Part shown: one piece after another, positions 46,301 through 58,100 of the stretch
Numbering within the stretch: the stretch's first letter is position 1
Layout: each line of letters starts with the position of its first letter
From: Scleromitrula shiraiana
Lineage: Eukaryota; Ascomycota; Leotiomycetes; Helotiales; Sclerotiniaceae
Direction of reading: 5' to 3'
Length of the DNA: 64,000 nucleotides
Assembly: GCA_028455995.1 (NCBI GenBank)
Contig: JABELC010000005.1
Location: forward strand, 3,038,001 to 3,102,000
The notes under the pieces: model-generated
Database searches by the model: none
Seen by the model: the letters and a program-made list of their open reading frames with translations, nothing else
Told to the model about the DNA's origin: nothing
Made by a program: the position numbers and the translations under genes

Positions 46301-49300
46301 ATCCGCGAGCCCGCAAAGTGAAGTGAGAAGGAAAACCAACTAGAACTTTCGAAATCTATTGTAAAAACTCATCTTCGCTTGTGAATTTAGAGTCCATAAA
46401 ACTAGTGGTAGAGCGTAATCCAGAAGTGCAAACAAACCGGCGGTTAAGTAGTTTTGTGCTGCATTGAGAAAATTTAGGCTACTAGATACAGGGAATGTGA
46501 TTAGATTTTGGTGTTGGAATCGAAAGAAAGGGGGTTTGAAAGTGAGCAGTCTAGGGAATGTTATTGTTGTCAAAGATTAAAATTATTGTCGTTATTCCTT
46601 GTTTCTGTCGTTTTATGTACTCTTCACCTCTAATTTGACACAAAACAATGGATAGATGCGCTGAAGCGTCTAGAACATAATGAAAAAACTTTAAATGTGC
46701 GGTTGTGCAGTATAATAAGAAAAAAAGAAATCACCGCAATAAGTGAATGGATGGTTTTGAACAACAACGACGAAAACGCAAAGCGAATTAGGTGAGGTAG
46801 ATCTAAGTTAAGGGTGTTCACTACCATAAAATAATTTCCTCGACTTCTTTCTCGTCTATACCATTGGAGCAGCAGGAGTTCACTAACGATCGAGGGTAGA
46901 AAAACTGATACTATGCTGGGTAGAAATTAGTTGATATGCCCAAACGAACTTGCGATGTGATAATGATGATCATTGGTATACACGATAGAATACTGTGTTC
47001 TGGAGACATTCTGTCGCATTATTTAAAATATACTTTTCGTCCTAGTTGTGAAACCCGCGTGCATTACAGCCGCGACTATCACGTAAAATGTCTCAATCCA
47101 AGTGGTATCTCCCTGAAACATCTCAATAAAAGTTCACAAATGCAACTGTTGGATTCTGACCCAAAGACCTGGGCCCTGGGGATTCTTTATACTCGGTTCG
47201 TGGCTCGATAATAGAACTACTACATAATTTCGGTTCATTCGTTACCGGCAAACAAAAGCATCAGTTGGAATCAAATGCATATCTTCAATACAAGTCAAAA
47301 CTACGACTGATATCACATGAATCTAAGTGAATATTCCCCTCATAATAATCTCAAGATTGCTCCTCTTTGTCATTCACATAGAGAGCATATAAACAGCTTC
47401 AAGCCCTAAATTAATAATGGGATTCTTCGGCTCCTAAGCATACGCTGGGAGAAGATGTTGAAATGTTTGAGTACTAAAAATTGCCATCAACTATGATTTC
47501 TTACGCTTACATCTCACTATATGTGAAAGATCTAGGTATGTAATGTGATGATAAAAGATAGAACAGCGACAGTGAAAGTAAATTTAAAATGGCAACTAGG
47601 GGGAATCAACGACAATAGCATCAAAAAGTCAAATTCTATTCCATTATACATTATACCTGGAGAAACTATCAATATAGCTCATACCAAATGAAACCACTTG
47701 TTCCTCGGCATTTCAGCATGGACTTTCGAGGTGCCAACTCTTTTGACTTCTGAATTTTTGTTATGTTTCCCTGGAGTTATAGACTCCGTGCGAGATATAT
47801 ATCGCAATAAACGATCTCCTCATCCATCCGGACTAAGGACATAAACAAGCATACATGCTACCCACGGTCCATAATCATTCACTATGATTCTGCTCCGAAT
47901 ACAAACCCCGCGCACTATGCTGGTAGCCTCGTAGCATAGTAATCATCTTTATTCATACAAATTCCAGCGAAGTACTCATGGCATCCATTCACCCCTCTAT
48001 CTTCTGCCACTTCTCTTTGCAGCTTCAATTATAAATTAGTTCTTTTACAACATTCATCTCAATCATCATATCAATCCCAGTTTACCTATAACTAGCGTCT
48101 ATTAAGTAATTAACCATGGTGCCCATTGGGTTCGAGGCTGAATATTTTGAAGAACTTGGGATTCAAATACAAAATAAATGTAAACGTAAGAAAAGGAAAA
48201 ACATGAATGGCAGTGAGAGTTATGGGATAGCAGTGAAGATAGAGGCCAATATCTACATCATAAACATAGTAAAAACCCTGAGAAGAATGAAACTTCATTC
48301 TCATACTTTATCTTATTATAAACCAAATATTGTTGAGAAAATATGCCCATTTAATAACTAAAACAGAGGTTTATAGTTTCGTGATTGTAGGGGGGGTTGT
48401 CTCTCGATATTGTGATATTATTTATAGTACCAGGAAAAGTGGGTTAGTCGTCCAATTTCAACAGATTCTGAGGTATTGATGATGCATTCACTGAAAAAGG
48501 CGAGAGGATAGCTTGGAAGATAAATCCATACAGAATGAGAATCCTCAGTATTATTCACTTCCCCGCATCCACCACCATCGCACAGCATCTCCCTCCACTT
48601 CTCCTCTCATCCAGATCAAGTCTATAGTATCAAGTCACCAAACTATACGCAACAAACAAACTTTCTTCTCATACAAACATGAACCACAACGATATGTATA
48701 TGTGCTAGATATGTATTAAGTTCTGAGACAATATAGTATATACAGCTGATAGTGAAGGGACTATGAGAATAATCTACGAAGAATTTGACAACTACAATGA
48801 TAATAGTACAACGACAGCAAAACCGATAACAAATTATTTGAAGTGATAAACAAAAGTTTGACAAATTACATGAATCTTGGTTAAACAGATCCAGTCCTCT
48901 GCGCAAAATTGATTCAGAGATGAGATACTGTGGTTTTACTATGGGTAAAATGGTACAACGTAGTACTATGTTTTGTTGGTATGGTTCTTCTAACTATGGT
49001 ACAGATTGTCAAGTCGTATATATGTACGACTGTGGTCACGTGCTGTCACGTGCTACCCTGTGATCTATATCCCAACAGATACTGACACAAACCATCGCTC
49101 ATTACTTCTCTCACCAGGTTCATGTTGCAGAGTAGATATCCTATATTCTGAAAGAAGGTATCTATAGTTCTTTACTGGAATACCCATAGCTCGTTCTTTG
49201 GAGAGTGAGAAAGGGTAATGCAATATTCACCAACTAAAGCTGATATTTCATTGGACACTTGATCTAATTGAAGGATAGGGAGTTGAATGATGATTCACTT

Positions 49301-50795
49301 CCTCATTCCCCTCTTCATTCTTCTCTTCTTTCCCCTCACCAATATTACATTAGTCTAGCTCAAACTATCGGCCTAGAGGAAGCTTTCTGTGCATTAAAGG
49401 AGCGGAGAGATGGGATATGGAAGGAAGGAACAACATTGAGACACTTGTCAAGAGATCACGGCATGGTGTGTCTGTAAAACCCGGGATAAAAAGAAACTAT
49501 AAAGAAGCACATCAAGTCTGCTTTCGTATTCCCGACGAAAATGGGTGTCTAATGTGTCATTTGAATGCCTAGATAATTTTGGAATTAATGACAACGATCC
49601 TGGAAAATGGCAATAAAAGTAGAATAAATTAGAACAGCAACAATGTTATTCATAGCGATGAATTGTTCCTCCTTCTACAACCATCCCCCGCACATACTCA
49701 ACAAGTTCACCAGATTCAAAGTCCCTATAATCGCCCCGCAACACCATCCTCATCTCCAGACTCCACATTGTTACACTTCCTATGAGGAGGAGTAGACCAC
49801 TCTGCTTCAATTGTAATGCTTTTATGCTCCCAAATTAGTCGCTCAACTATCCTACTCAGGAAACTAATCTAAGCACGCATTCACTTACCCACGTGCCCAC
49901 ATATTTTCCTTCCCCTTCCTGTCTTTCACTCACTCCATCACTACATTATAAAAGTCACCACATCCTCTCTTCTTCTTCTTCTTCTTCTTCTCTCCATCGA
50001 TAGAGCAACTTTGGTGCTATTGTTGAGTAGCTCAAGGGAGCCATGCAACGCAATTAAAAACATTATATTGTCTCTACCACTCGAGAGATTTCGTTCCATA
50101 TAGTAGCATGGCGTAATATGCACAAACCACGACGCAGGTTTGATACAATTGCTGACCTGATATTCTATATTATTTGTTGTTCTCACTTGAGAATGGCTGT
50201 CATCAACTAATAAATATGTATGTATCTGTCGTTTATCTTCAAAATGGAAAGAGGGGAAGGAATTGACGGTGGAAATGAATAGATGGTGGGTTTGGTTGAT
50301 AGTGAGTTATTGTTGTGTAAGAAGAGAAAGAATTAAATTGGTGGGATTTATGGCTTTCCTACTCCAGCGACATGAATCCGTTTACCATTTGGTATGCATT
50401 CTAGATATATTAGGTGGCAGATTTCGTGATTTGTTGGCTTGTGATTGGCACCGACTTGTAGCTCTATATTCATAAATGAGTCTGTCGCTCTGATGAGCGG
50501 CAAACCGTTACGGTGTATGTGCCTATATATAGCTAGAGGAACGAAGAGTTGTTATTGAGATGTTATTTATGTCAATAAATGAATGATTGGAAAAGGCCGA
50601 ACACACACCGAAAGCGGGGGCGCCTCACAAAATACATATGTTGGCCTTTCTCCCGAGACTTTGGAGCTAGAAACATTGTCCTTGGTATTGATAATCAAAA
50701 CATGGTAGGCTAGAAGAGGTATATTCCTATCCATCAAGCATTGTGTTTCATAGTGTACGCATTCCTTGAATCCCCACCATCAACCTCAAAACCCC
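43331..50795. other. 7.5-kb gene desert, partly decayed array sequence
   Basis: No supported gene on either strand; open frames are all under 112 codons and of random composition. Fading array-like pieces occur to about 44.4 kb (ATGGGGCTTATATATG near 43640, GACTTTATAGGG at 44232). Isolated fragments of the GACAATGATAATAGTACAACGA type lie near 48790-48830 and 49585-49650. A (TTC)n tract lies at 49970-49990. The rest is AT-rich unique sequence. Confidence 0.5.
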
Positions 50796-51551
50796 CTAAT
50801 CTGTACTCAACCTCCAAAGCCCATCTCCCAAATAATGCGCATCCTCCACCACCGGACCCTTCCCCTTCTCCTTCACCTCCTTAGTCCCCATGCTCAACAA
50901 ACCCACCGCACAAGCTTCCTGTTTCCCCTCCGAGCAAACCACAACCGGTTCACCCTTTTCCAACTCTCTGCCTCCATACCAGCCCTCTCCTTCCCCAGTT
51001 TCTCCATATACACCTTCTTCCTCTGTATTGCCATTTGGTAATCTCCCACCCGTAGATGTAAGACCAGGGGCCATGAGCGTAGCGCCCGATAAAACGAATC
51101 GGATTGCGCCGCGATCGATTCGAATGCTAGGGAAGCAGGTGGGGAATCTATGGACGAGTTTGAGATGGGGGAGGAGTGCATCGGTCATGTGTTGGAAGAA
51201 GAGAGGGGTTTGGCCGATTAGGTAGAGGGTTACTCTGTCTGGACTGTATGTGGTTTGAGGGATATGTTAGAATGAATAGATCTCGAGGTTTCTTGTGGAG
51301 GGGATGGACAGGAGAGGAGAAGTAGCTTATTCGCACATTTTCATAGCATCCAGTTGCTCTTTCTTGGGTATTATTTCATCGATATGAGGGGCCAATAATG
51401 GGTAGGTGGTAACGAGTTGAGTTCTGATGGCGCGTTGAACGGAGGATTTAACTTTGCTCTTTGAGCCTGGGGAAATACTATTGAGGGATTTCAATTAGTA
51501 TACATTTCATTGTGGGTATTAGATTGAGATTTATCACTCTTTTTTAAACAT
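50796..51551 (-). CDS. TMA20: translation machinery-associated protein 20 / MCT-1 (PUA domain)
   Basis: Three exons on the minus strand: 51551-51538 (only 14 nt: ATG TTT AAA AAA GA), 51477-51337, 51234-50796; total 197 aa (yeast Tma20 is 181). The N-terminal MFKKDISPGSKSKVKSSVQR and LLAPHIDEIIPKKEQLDAMK are typical of the MCT-1 fold. The C-terminal PUA domain is FPSIRIDRGAIRFVLSGATLMAPGL in sequence, then VVVCSEGKQEACAVGLLSMG and the closing GPVVEDAHYLGDGLW. Tma20 pairs with Tma22 (DENR); together they remove deacylated tRNA and recycle 40S subunits after termination. The insertion GRLPNGNTEEEGVYGETGEGEGW between PUA strands makes the protein a little longer than yeast. All three exons are needed to keep the frame. 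Confidence 0.9.
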
Positions 51552-51980
51552 CTTGTTTGTAGATTTAGAAAATGAATTTAGAATTATTTGGGGGGGAGTG
51601 GAGGGGAAGATTTACTTTGCTTCGAATGTTGTGTTCTGTGGAGACTAGACTTTCTGCCCCGCGATACGGTAAGCGATACGGACCAATATATGCAAGAATG
51701 ACGGAGGGGTAAATAGTGAGGGGTTATTCTATCAGAGGTTCGGTCCATCTTTCAATGTTCAAGACTTAAGCCCGGAAATAGTATATCTTCACATATTCAT
51801 ATAAGAGTTTTGACAGTTTGTTTGTCATAGATTCATTAGGTATTCGTCAAGAGTCATGTAATCAGTAATATTGTCTCATCCATGAAAGTCATTCTTCGTA
51901 TGCTAATCCGCCACCAAAACCCGATATCCATATAACTCCCAATGAACAACAACCTTCCCTTCCCTGATTCATTATTTCAT
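51552..51980. promoter_or_regulatory. spacer between I78 inhibitor gene and TMA20, containing the TMA20 promoter
   Basis: The two genes lie in tandem on the minus strand, so this 430-base stretch holds the 3' end of the inhibitor transcript and the promoter of TMA20. No individual element is recognised with confidence. Confidence 0.5.
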
Positions 51981-52454
51981 CTATTGGTGATTAACATGAG
52001 AGACGGTCCCATCTTCCTTGAGATGAACGTTGAGTCTGCAACAGCGTATCATATTAGCTATAGTACTTTAAATCGTAAAGAGCATCTATCCTTACCTGTT
52101 TGGCTTGAAATCTTTGGTAACCATGCTACCAGGCTCAATAACTCTGGTCTCCTCTGGAAGATCTTGTTTGGCAAAAGTCTATGTAGACATACCTCTATTA
52201 GTATGCTAACCTCCAAATACTTCATCACTTTCATTACTCACGGTCTCATTGTGTTCATCACCAATCTTCTTTCCAACCAACTTATTCATCCACTCCATGG
52301 TCTTATCATCACCGGCAGCAGCGCTGTTTGTAACTGGATCTACGAGAGGCATTTTGAGGGTTGTTGGTTTTACTTTCGTTGAAAAGGTTTTGTGAGTTTG
52401 AAATATTGGTAGTTGTCTTGTAAATGTTTGAAGCCTTTTGTTTGTAAAGAACAT
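51981..52454 (-). CDS. I78-type proteinase inhibitor, with optional presequence-like N-terminus
   Basis: Three exons: 52454 (or 52352)-52242, 52178-52096, 52035-51981. From the inner ATG (52352) the product is 82 aa; from the outer ATG (52454) it is 116 aa. The family hallmarks are TMEWMNKLVGKKIGDE, DLPEETRVIEPGSMVTKDF and the near-terminal LNVHLKEDGTVSHV, matching small I78 inhibitors with the reactive loop near the centre. Such proteins inhibit serine proteinases and are usually about 80 aa, which supports the inner start. The 34 residues between the two ATGs contain seven Lys/Arg and no Asp or Glu, so a mitochondrially targeted form is conceivable. All three introns-exons keep phase with gtgagt and gtaagg donors. 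Confidence 0.85.
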
Positions 52455-54438
52455 GAAATAGAAATGGAAGATCTCGAAACTTGAGAGATCTTTATGCTCG
52501 TTGGAAATTCAGCCTCGAACAAACAGGCTGATATCAAACACTACGTCATATCATCGAAGGTATCCCGTGTTACCACAATTTGTGTCTCACACGTGATTAG
52601 ACAACATCGATGCTTTTTTCTTGCCTGTTTGCAACCTTTTCTGCCAAAGGAATTTTTACCGTCAACACCTTGCAACTGTGCCTGTTTCAAGATTTCTTTT
52701 GCTTGCGTTGATTCATTATCATTTCTTATATGATTTCACAAGGCTATACTGGTAATCGGAGACAGAACAGAGTACCCATGATGGTGCCAAAATCTAAGTA
52801 CAACATCGTTTTCCGTCGCACAATCAACGGTGTGAGCTCCTTTCCCGTTGGGCAACCTTGGAAGTTGCTGCCAAGCTGTGTTGTTCCCATGGATTTTATA
52901 TCAAGATGACTATATGTTCTTGGCGCATTATCCAGCCTTCTTTCTCTACGGTTGAATAGTGAGATGAAAATGTGAGGGACTTATTAAAGTGAGTCTTCAA
53001 AGGTTCCAATACCGGCGTACTATTCGGGAGAAGAAAACACAAAATTTCCGCAGCTACCAATCGATACCTTTATACCAGGAATTCCATAATTTCCATATCC
53101 TTCGGAATAACCTTACCTCGAGCTTACCCAAGTTACCACTAATTCCTGATCGCATTATCACCGAATAACTCATCTTTTGATGTAAAATTACAACAATTAC
53201 CCCCTTCTTCTCGACCCTTCTCCTTCCTCCCTGCTCTTTCCATATGGCGTCGTCACTGTTTTCGTGATACTTTCATATGGCAGTTAAATATACATTTTTT
53301 ACTTTACTATGTGGAACCTTTTATGGGAAGATTCTATCCACATTTGAACTATAATACTAAACCTTCTTCGCTAATTACGCCATCCTCTACGTGTCCCTAC
53401 CCGCCTATTTAGTACGGAACGTACCTATCCATGAATCAACGGGTCCTTGCTCCTTGAGCATGAATTTATCTGTGGGAACTTTATAGTATGCATAGATGCC
53501 AAACCACAGTAACTGTGGCACAGTAACTAAGCACTACCCAAGTCTATTCACAATCAAACTTTTTCCTTCTAAAATTTTCTCCTCTCCGAAGAGTCGAAGA
53601 GGTTCTTTTTTCACTCCCGATAAATTACCACTCAGTTCTAAATACAGTGTCTCTAACTGAATACATAGTAGTTGAATAATAGGTCAATGGTTCACTCAGA
53701 AAAAAGGCTCTTCGGAATTCTGCCTGCTTTAGAGCTTTGGCCTCCCCTTGAATTTTGTCAGTTGTACAATTTTACAGTTGTTCCTCTGCAATACACAGAA
53801 TAGGATTGTTGCATCTCATTAGTTTGAGTAACTTCATGATCCTTTGCTTCTTTTTTCCAATCATTCTCCAGTTTCTCGATCTTATGTTATCAACTTGACA
53901 TAGGCAATATAAGTTTGTGAGAAGGGGAAGATGGAAAACCGCCTAGACGAGCCCCACGCTATGGGAATTATGGATAGCCCCGACAGACTAGTTGCAAGGC
54001 TGATCCTTCAGATCCCCGCTTCATATTCAAGTCGTCCCTTTGAACGAGCGATCGATGAGAACATGGGAGAAAAAATCATTTTCCCCTTGACACCCAGCCC
54101 CAAACTTGTAACTTCGCCTTGAGCCTAAAATAAGTTCATTTGCTTGTGCAGAAGAATTCTAGGGTCCTGTTTCTTTTCCATGCCCTTACTATATATTTTT
54201 CTAACGCATTTATCTATTGCTGATCTCCCATTTGATTTATATTCACATCTTTTTCTTTTGATTTGAGTTGAGCATCATTTGTCAATCTTCTCTTTCGATA
54301 CTTGAATCCGTCTACAAGTTTGGGATAGTTCTATCCATTCTTTCCCCCTTCAAATTCTTAGATCGGATTGCGTACATCAGGCCCACCATATATATTGCAC
54401 TAAATTCTGGCATCCAATCCAGGAAGAGATCATTCAAT
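52455..54438. other. 2-kb divergent intergenic region
   Basis: Head-to-head spacer between the inhibitor gene and the surface protein gene. Open frames at 52494-52733 and 53931-54122 are short and lack coding character. A near-repeated CAGTAACTGTGGCACAGTAACTAAG at about 53505-53530 and pyrimidine-rich leader sequence before 54439 are the only marks seen. Confidence 0.5.
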
Positions 54439-55548
54439 ATGCGGAATTCAATCTTAACAGTCTTCTTGACAACCTCAGTCCCCATTATTAGTGCTTTCGA
54501 TACATCATCAGCAAGAGATGGGTGTTTGGAAGGAAATTTTCAGGATCTCGTTATTAGGGATTCCTGTGGTGACGATCTCTCCATTGCAAAATGTCTTGTA
54601 AAAGATGTAGATTTGAGAGACCTTGGTCAGATCGAGCAATGTTTTATTGCGGGCGGGTGCGATGCGGTTGATTCTGCTATATCTGCTGTATGGTTCACAT
54701 ATGAATGTAACTCATATGAAGAGCCTATCGAAGAAGTCATGAAAGATGATTTAAGAAAACGAGCAACGGATTCATCATCGTCAACATCAGCATCCGAGTC
54801 GTCGTCTTCCTCGAGTTCAAAGGAAACTACGACGACAAAATCTTCAAGTACGGCTTCATCAATCAGTGCTTCGGCGACTTCTGCTACATCGACAACCGCA
54901 ACCACCACGGATTCATCAAGTTCTTCATCTTCCTCTCCAGCTTCAACTTCAGCTGCGGCCTCAGCTACTACGGCTTCGTCAACGACTGGATCAACTTCAA
55001 CCGCTTCGAGCGGAAGTACTACATCATCTGCGTCTGGCAGCTCAACATCCAGCCTAGTATGTTCCAAAACAAAACAAATCTCAACAAGCATATGCTCCTA
55101 CAAAGACGGCAAAACATCCGGTGTAAAACTTGGTTGCGAAGCTACCACCGTCCCCTCCGCCACCTGCGCCCCAGGCATTCTCTGCACCACCGATGCCTCC
55201 GGAGACCACGTCTGCATGGTCCGCGATGACCATCTCACAACATCTGGCCTTGCCGTAACAATTGTACTTGTAGTTGGACTTGCGGGTTTCTTGATCGGAT
55301 TCTTCGTCATAGCAATGCAGGATCGAAAACAGACTAAGGCGAGGCAGGCTGAACGGGATGCCCTTCTTGATAAGGAGAGTAGAGAGGCTTTGGATCGCTG
55401 GAATGCTGCTAAGAGAGGGCCTTCGGTTAGGCAACCTCCTCAGGTTCCGGCGCATGGGGATAGCGGGCCTTTTGGTCATTCCGAGGCGAATTTACCGCTT
55501 TTGAATAGAGAGGAGCATGGTTATGGTAATTCGGGGTTGAGGGAGTAG
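54439..55548 (+). CDS. mucin-like single-pass cell-surface protein (sensor-like)
   Basis: Single exon. The start is taken at 54439 because it begins a clean signal peptide (MRNSILTVFLTTSVPIISA); the open frame reaches back to 54268 but that part is leader-like. Product 369 aa: signal peptide 1-19, a first Cys-rich domain about 29-85 with six Cys, then a Ser/Thr/Ala-rich stem about 110-215 expected to be O-mannosylated. A second Cys cluster follows at about 218-275 (VCSKTKQISTSICSY, CEATTVPSATCAPGILC), a transmembrane helix about 277-300 (AVTIVLVVGLAGFLIGFFVI), and a basic cytosolic tail of about 70 residues. The plan resembles Wsc/Mid2 cell-wall stress sensors, but the first domain is neither a clear WSC nor a CFEM domain, so the family is not assigned. 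Codon repeats in the stem give a long minus-strand shadow. Confidence 0.85.
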   Translation: MRNSILTVFLTTSVPIISAFDTSSARDGCLEGNFQDLVIRDSCGDDLSIAKCLVKDVDLRDLGQIEQCFIAGGCDAVDSAISAVWFTYECNSYEEPIEEVMKDDLRKRATDSSSSTSASESSSSSSSKETTTTKSSSTASSISASATSATSTTATTTDSSSSSSSSPASTSAAASATTASSTTGSTSTASSGSTTSSASGSSTSSLVCSKTKQISTSICSYKDGKTSGVKLGCEATTVPSATCAPGILCTTDASGDHVCMVRDDHLTTSGLAVTIVLVVGLAGFLIGFFVIAMQDRKQTKARQAERDALLDKESREALDRWNAAKRGPSVRQPPQVPAHGDSGPFGHSEANLPLLNREEHGYGNSGLRE

Positions 55549-57350
55549 GTTTAGAGTTAAAGATTTTATGGGATGATGAGAGTGAGGGGTAGAAAAGATT
55601 TAATTGAGGTGATATCCAATGTGATGGGATAAGCTGGAGTTGGAAGGAGTTAGGAGTTTTCGAGCACAAATTCGGGCTTGGTCTTCCATTACTTGTACAG
55701 TTGAGAGTTGTGATCTTCATTTGTAATCAAATCAACTACATATATACCCAATCGATTTTCCAAATAGACAGTTGTTTTACTCGTCTTAGTCTTGATACGT
55801 GCTTTCTTGACTCACACTTTCTTTCACTGCTCTATTCTTCCCTCGGAGTCGAGAATTCACCCTCTGATATCCTACACAAATACTTACCCACATGAATCTA
55901 GGTTCGAGTATATAATTTCCTTTCTTTCACTAGCCAGCAAGTTTCTTTCCTTCATCAATGCACTTAACAACCTTTATGCTGACGTGGCAATGATTTGAAT
56001 TGAAGTTGTGTTGATACTGATGTTCTAATCTCAATTGTTATACTGGCTTCTTGCTATTTTTGCAGCTGTCATATTTCGTAATCATTTAGCATCTATATTG
56101 AAATTTATTGTCATTGTCTATGTCTATACATATAACAAATCAAGGTAGACCAACATCTGTCTTACATGTTTGATCTATCTCGTGCGATCCACCAGTTTCA
56201 TTTCACTCAGTTCGTTCACTTGGATATCACAATTGCAATAGGCTTAAACTCGGTATGTTCTAGTAGCATGAGCTATGATGATTCTCGTTCTTGAAAGATC
56301 GGGGGATATTTATAGGCATAGGATCTATTCCAACTCAAGTCAAAGCAAGAAATCATGATAGAAGGCTGACGAGTGAATGACTTGGATGTGTAATGTAGAA
56401 GATGGATAGTCCGAGTGGATGAATATGAAGCTAAGAATGGAAATCAGAGAATGTCTATGAAAAGCTCTCCAAGAATCGTCTATGGAGAGAAAACCATAGT
56501 TTTGATATAGAACAGCGTCTGAAAGACTCTGTGATTCTGCTCCCAAATAAACACGACATAACTATAAGTATTTATATTGTCTTATACTTTCCCTTAGGCT
56601 TGTCATAATTACCGTGCATCTGTACAGTCTAAGAATGAGGAATAATCACTGTAGTTGTCGTCGTTTGCATTGTCATTTATATCATCATTGTAATTTATTA
56701 TTGACCATACATATATATATATATATATATATACAGACCACAGGAACCTCCAGAAGATAAATCTGAGATAGGATATAATTATATACATATCCAGTTCTAA
56801 CAATCTCTCTTTCCTGTTGTTTGAGTTTGCTACCACAAACCCCTTCACATTTAAAATGTCATCTGAGCTGAATATTTTACAGGATCGTAACATTCTTCAA
56901 TTAGTGGTGCTTTTATATGATGGAGTTTGAAAGATATGGAGAATAGAGACATTTAAGGATTCAGATTTCTGCGGACCAGAATGGATCCTTGCAGATGAAG
57001 TGTATCTCCCTAGGTAGAGTATATCATACCATTATGCCATAGTACGCCACCAGTGAATACACCCCAAACTGATAATTCAAATATGAGCCCAGAGCTCAAT
57101 CAGAATCGGTGCCAGAGTATAAAAAGAATGAACTATACTACCTTCGCTTTTTCTCTATATGAAGAAAATAGGGAATTGGATTTTGGTACGTGAGGTAGCG
57201 TTGCGATTTGAGTTACTGGCTCTACGGTATCATGTATTTAGGGAGCGAACCTGAATAGAATTCAATGATTTCCCTAAATGAATTTCAGGAAATCGGCCAT
57301 TTTAGTACCTGGGCATATTAAAACTTCAAATACCGATGTACTAAACTTGC
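55549..57350. other. intergenic spacer
   Basis: No gene supported. Contains an (AT)n tract at 56708-56733 and, at about 56645-56690, an inverted-orientation fragment (TTGTCGTCGTTTGCATTGTCATT) resembling the GACAATG/CAACGA block of the 39-43-kb array. Confidence 0.5.
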
Positions 57351-58100
57351 AATTAACTAAAAGTTGAATTTTATATAGTGTAAAGTAGTCAAGTTTAAAT
57401 TTAAGGATTAACCTCGGGTAAACGTCGAGTAAACTTCGGCTAGAATTCAACAATTTGAAGCTATACTTAAAATGGTCTTTTTGTCGATTTTAAATTATAA
57501 GATTATTATTAATATTTAATTTTTTAATAGATTCTTATTGGTTAAAGATTTATTTAACTTTTTATCAAATTTATTATTTAATCTTTTATCAGATCTATAT
57601 AAGTATGGTCTTTGGCTATAAGGCCGTAATTATTTTTATATAGTCGATTTTTTTTAGCTAATTTAAAGAATCAATATTTTAAAAAAGATGATTTTCTATA
57701 AAAAATTATGGAATTTGAAGGTATATTTATATTACTTGTTGATATATATTAGTATTAGTTTGAGTATATTAATAATAAAAGAAGTGTGGGGTCAGTTTTG
57801 GTATATTAGCTAAATTAGGAAATAATGAAGTATATCAATTATTAGTATATATTAATTTTGTATATAAATGTAATTTTGTATGCAAATGTAATTTTGTATG
57901 TAAATGTAATTTTGTATGCAAATGTAAATAAGAATATATTAATTTTGTATGTAAACAAAAATGCATTAATTTTGTATGTAAACTCTATATTAATTTAGTG
58001 CTAAACAGTTATCCGAGGTAAATTCGAATATCTAAGTTGAATTTGTATTAGTATAAGATCACTTTTCGAAAATCAACTTATAGTGTGATTGAAATTTCAA
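57350..58100. repeat. AT-rich block, possible mutated mobile-element relic
   Basis: Composition changes abruptly to very high A+T with almost no CpA or CpG outside a few patches, many TTAATA/TATTAATT motifs and no open frame. Within it, 57840-57990 is a roughly 18-base repeat (ATGTAATTTTGTATGYAA). This is the look of old repeats altered by repeat-induced point mutation in ascomycetes. No terminal repeats or protein remnants could be recognised. Confidence 0.45.

Noticed and set aside
54627..55091. Acidic Val/Glu/Asp-rich minus-strand frame
   Set aside because: Mirror of the Ser/Thr codon repeats in the surface-protein stem.
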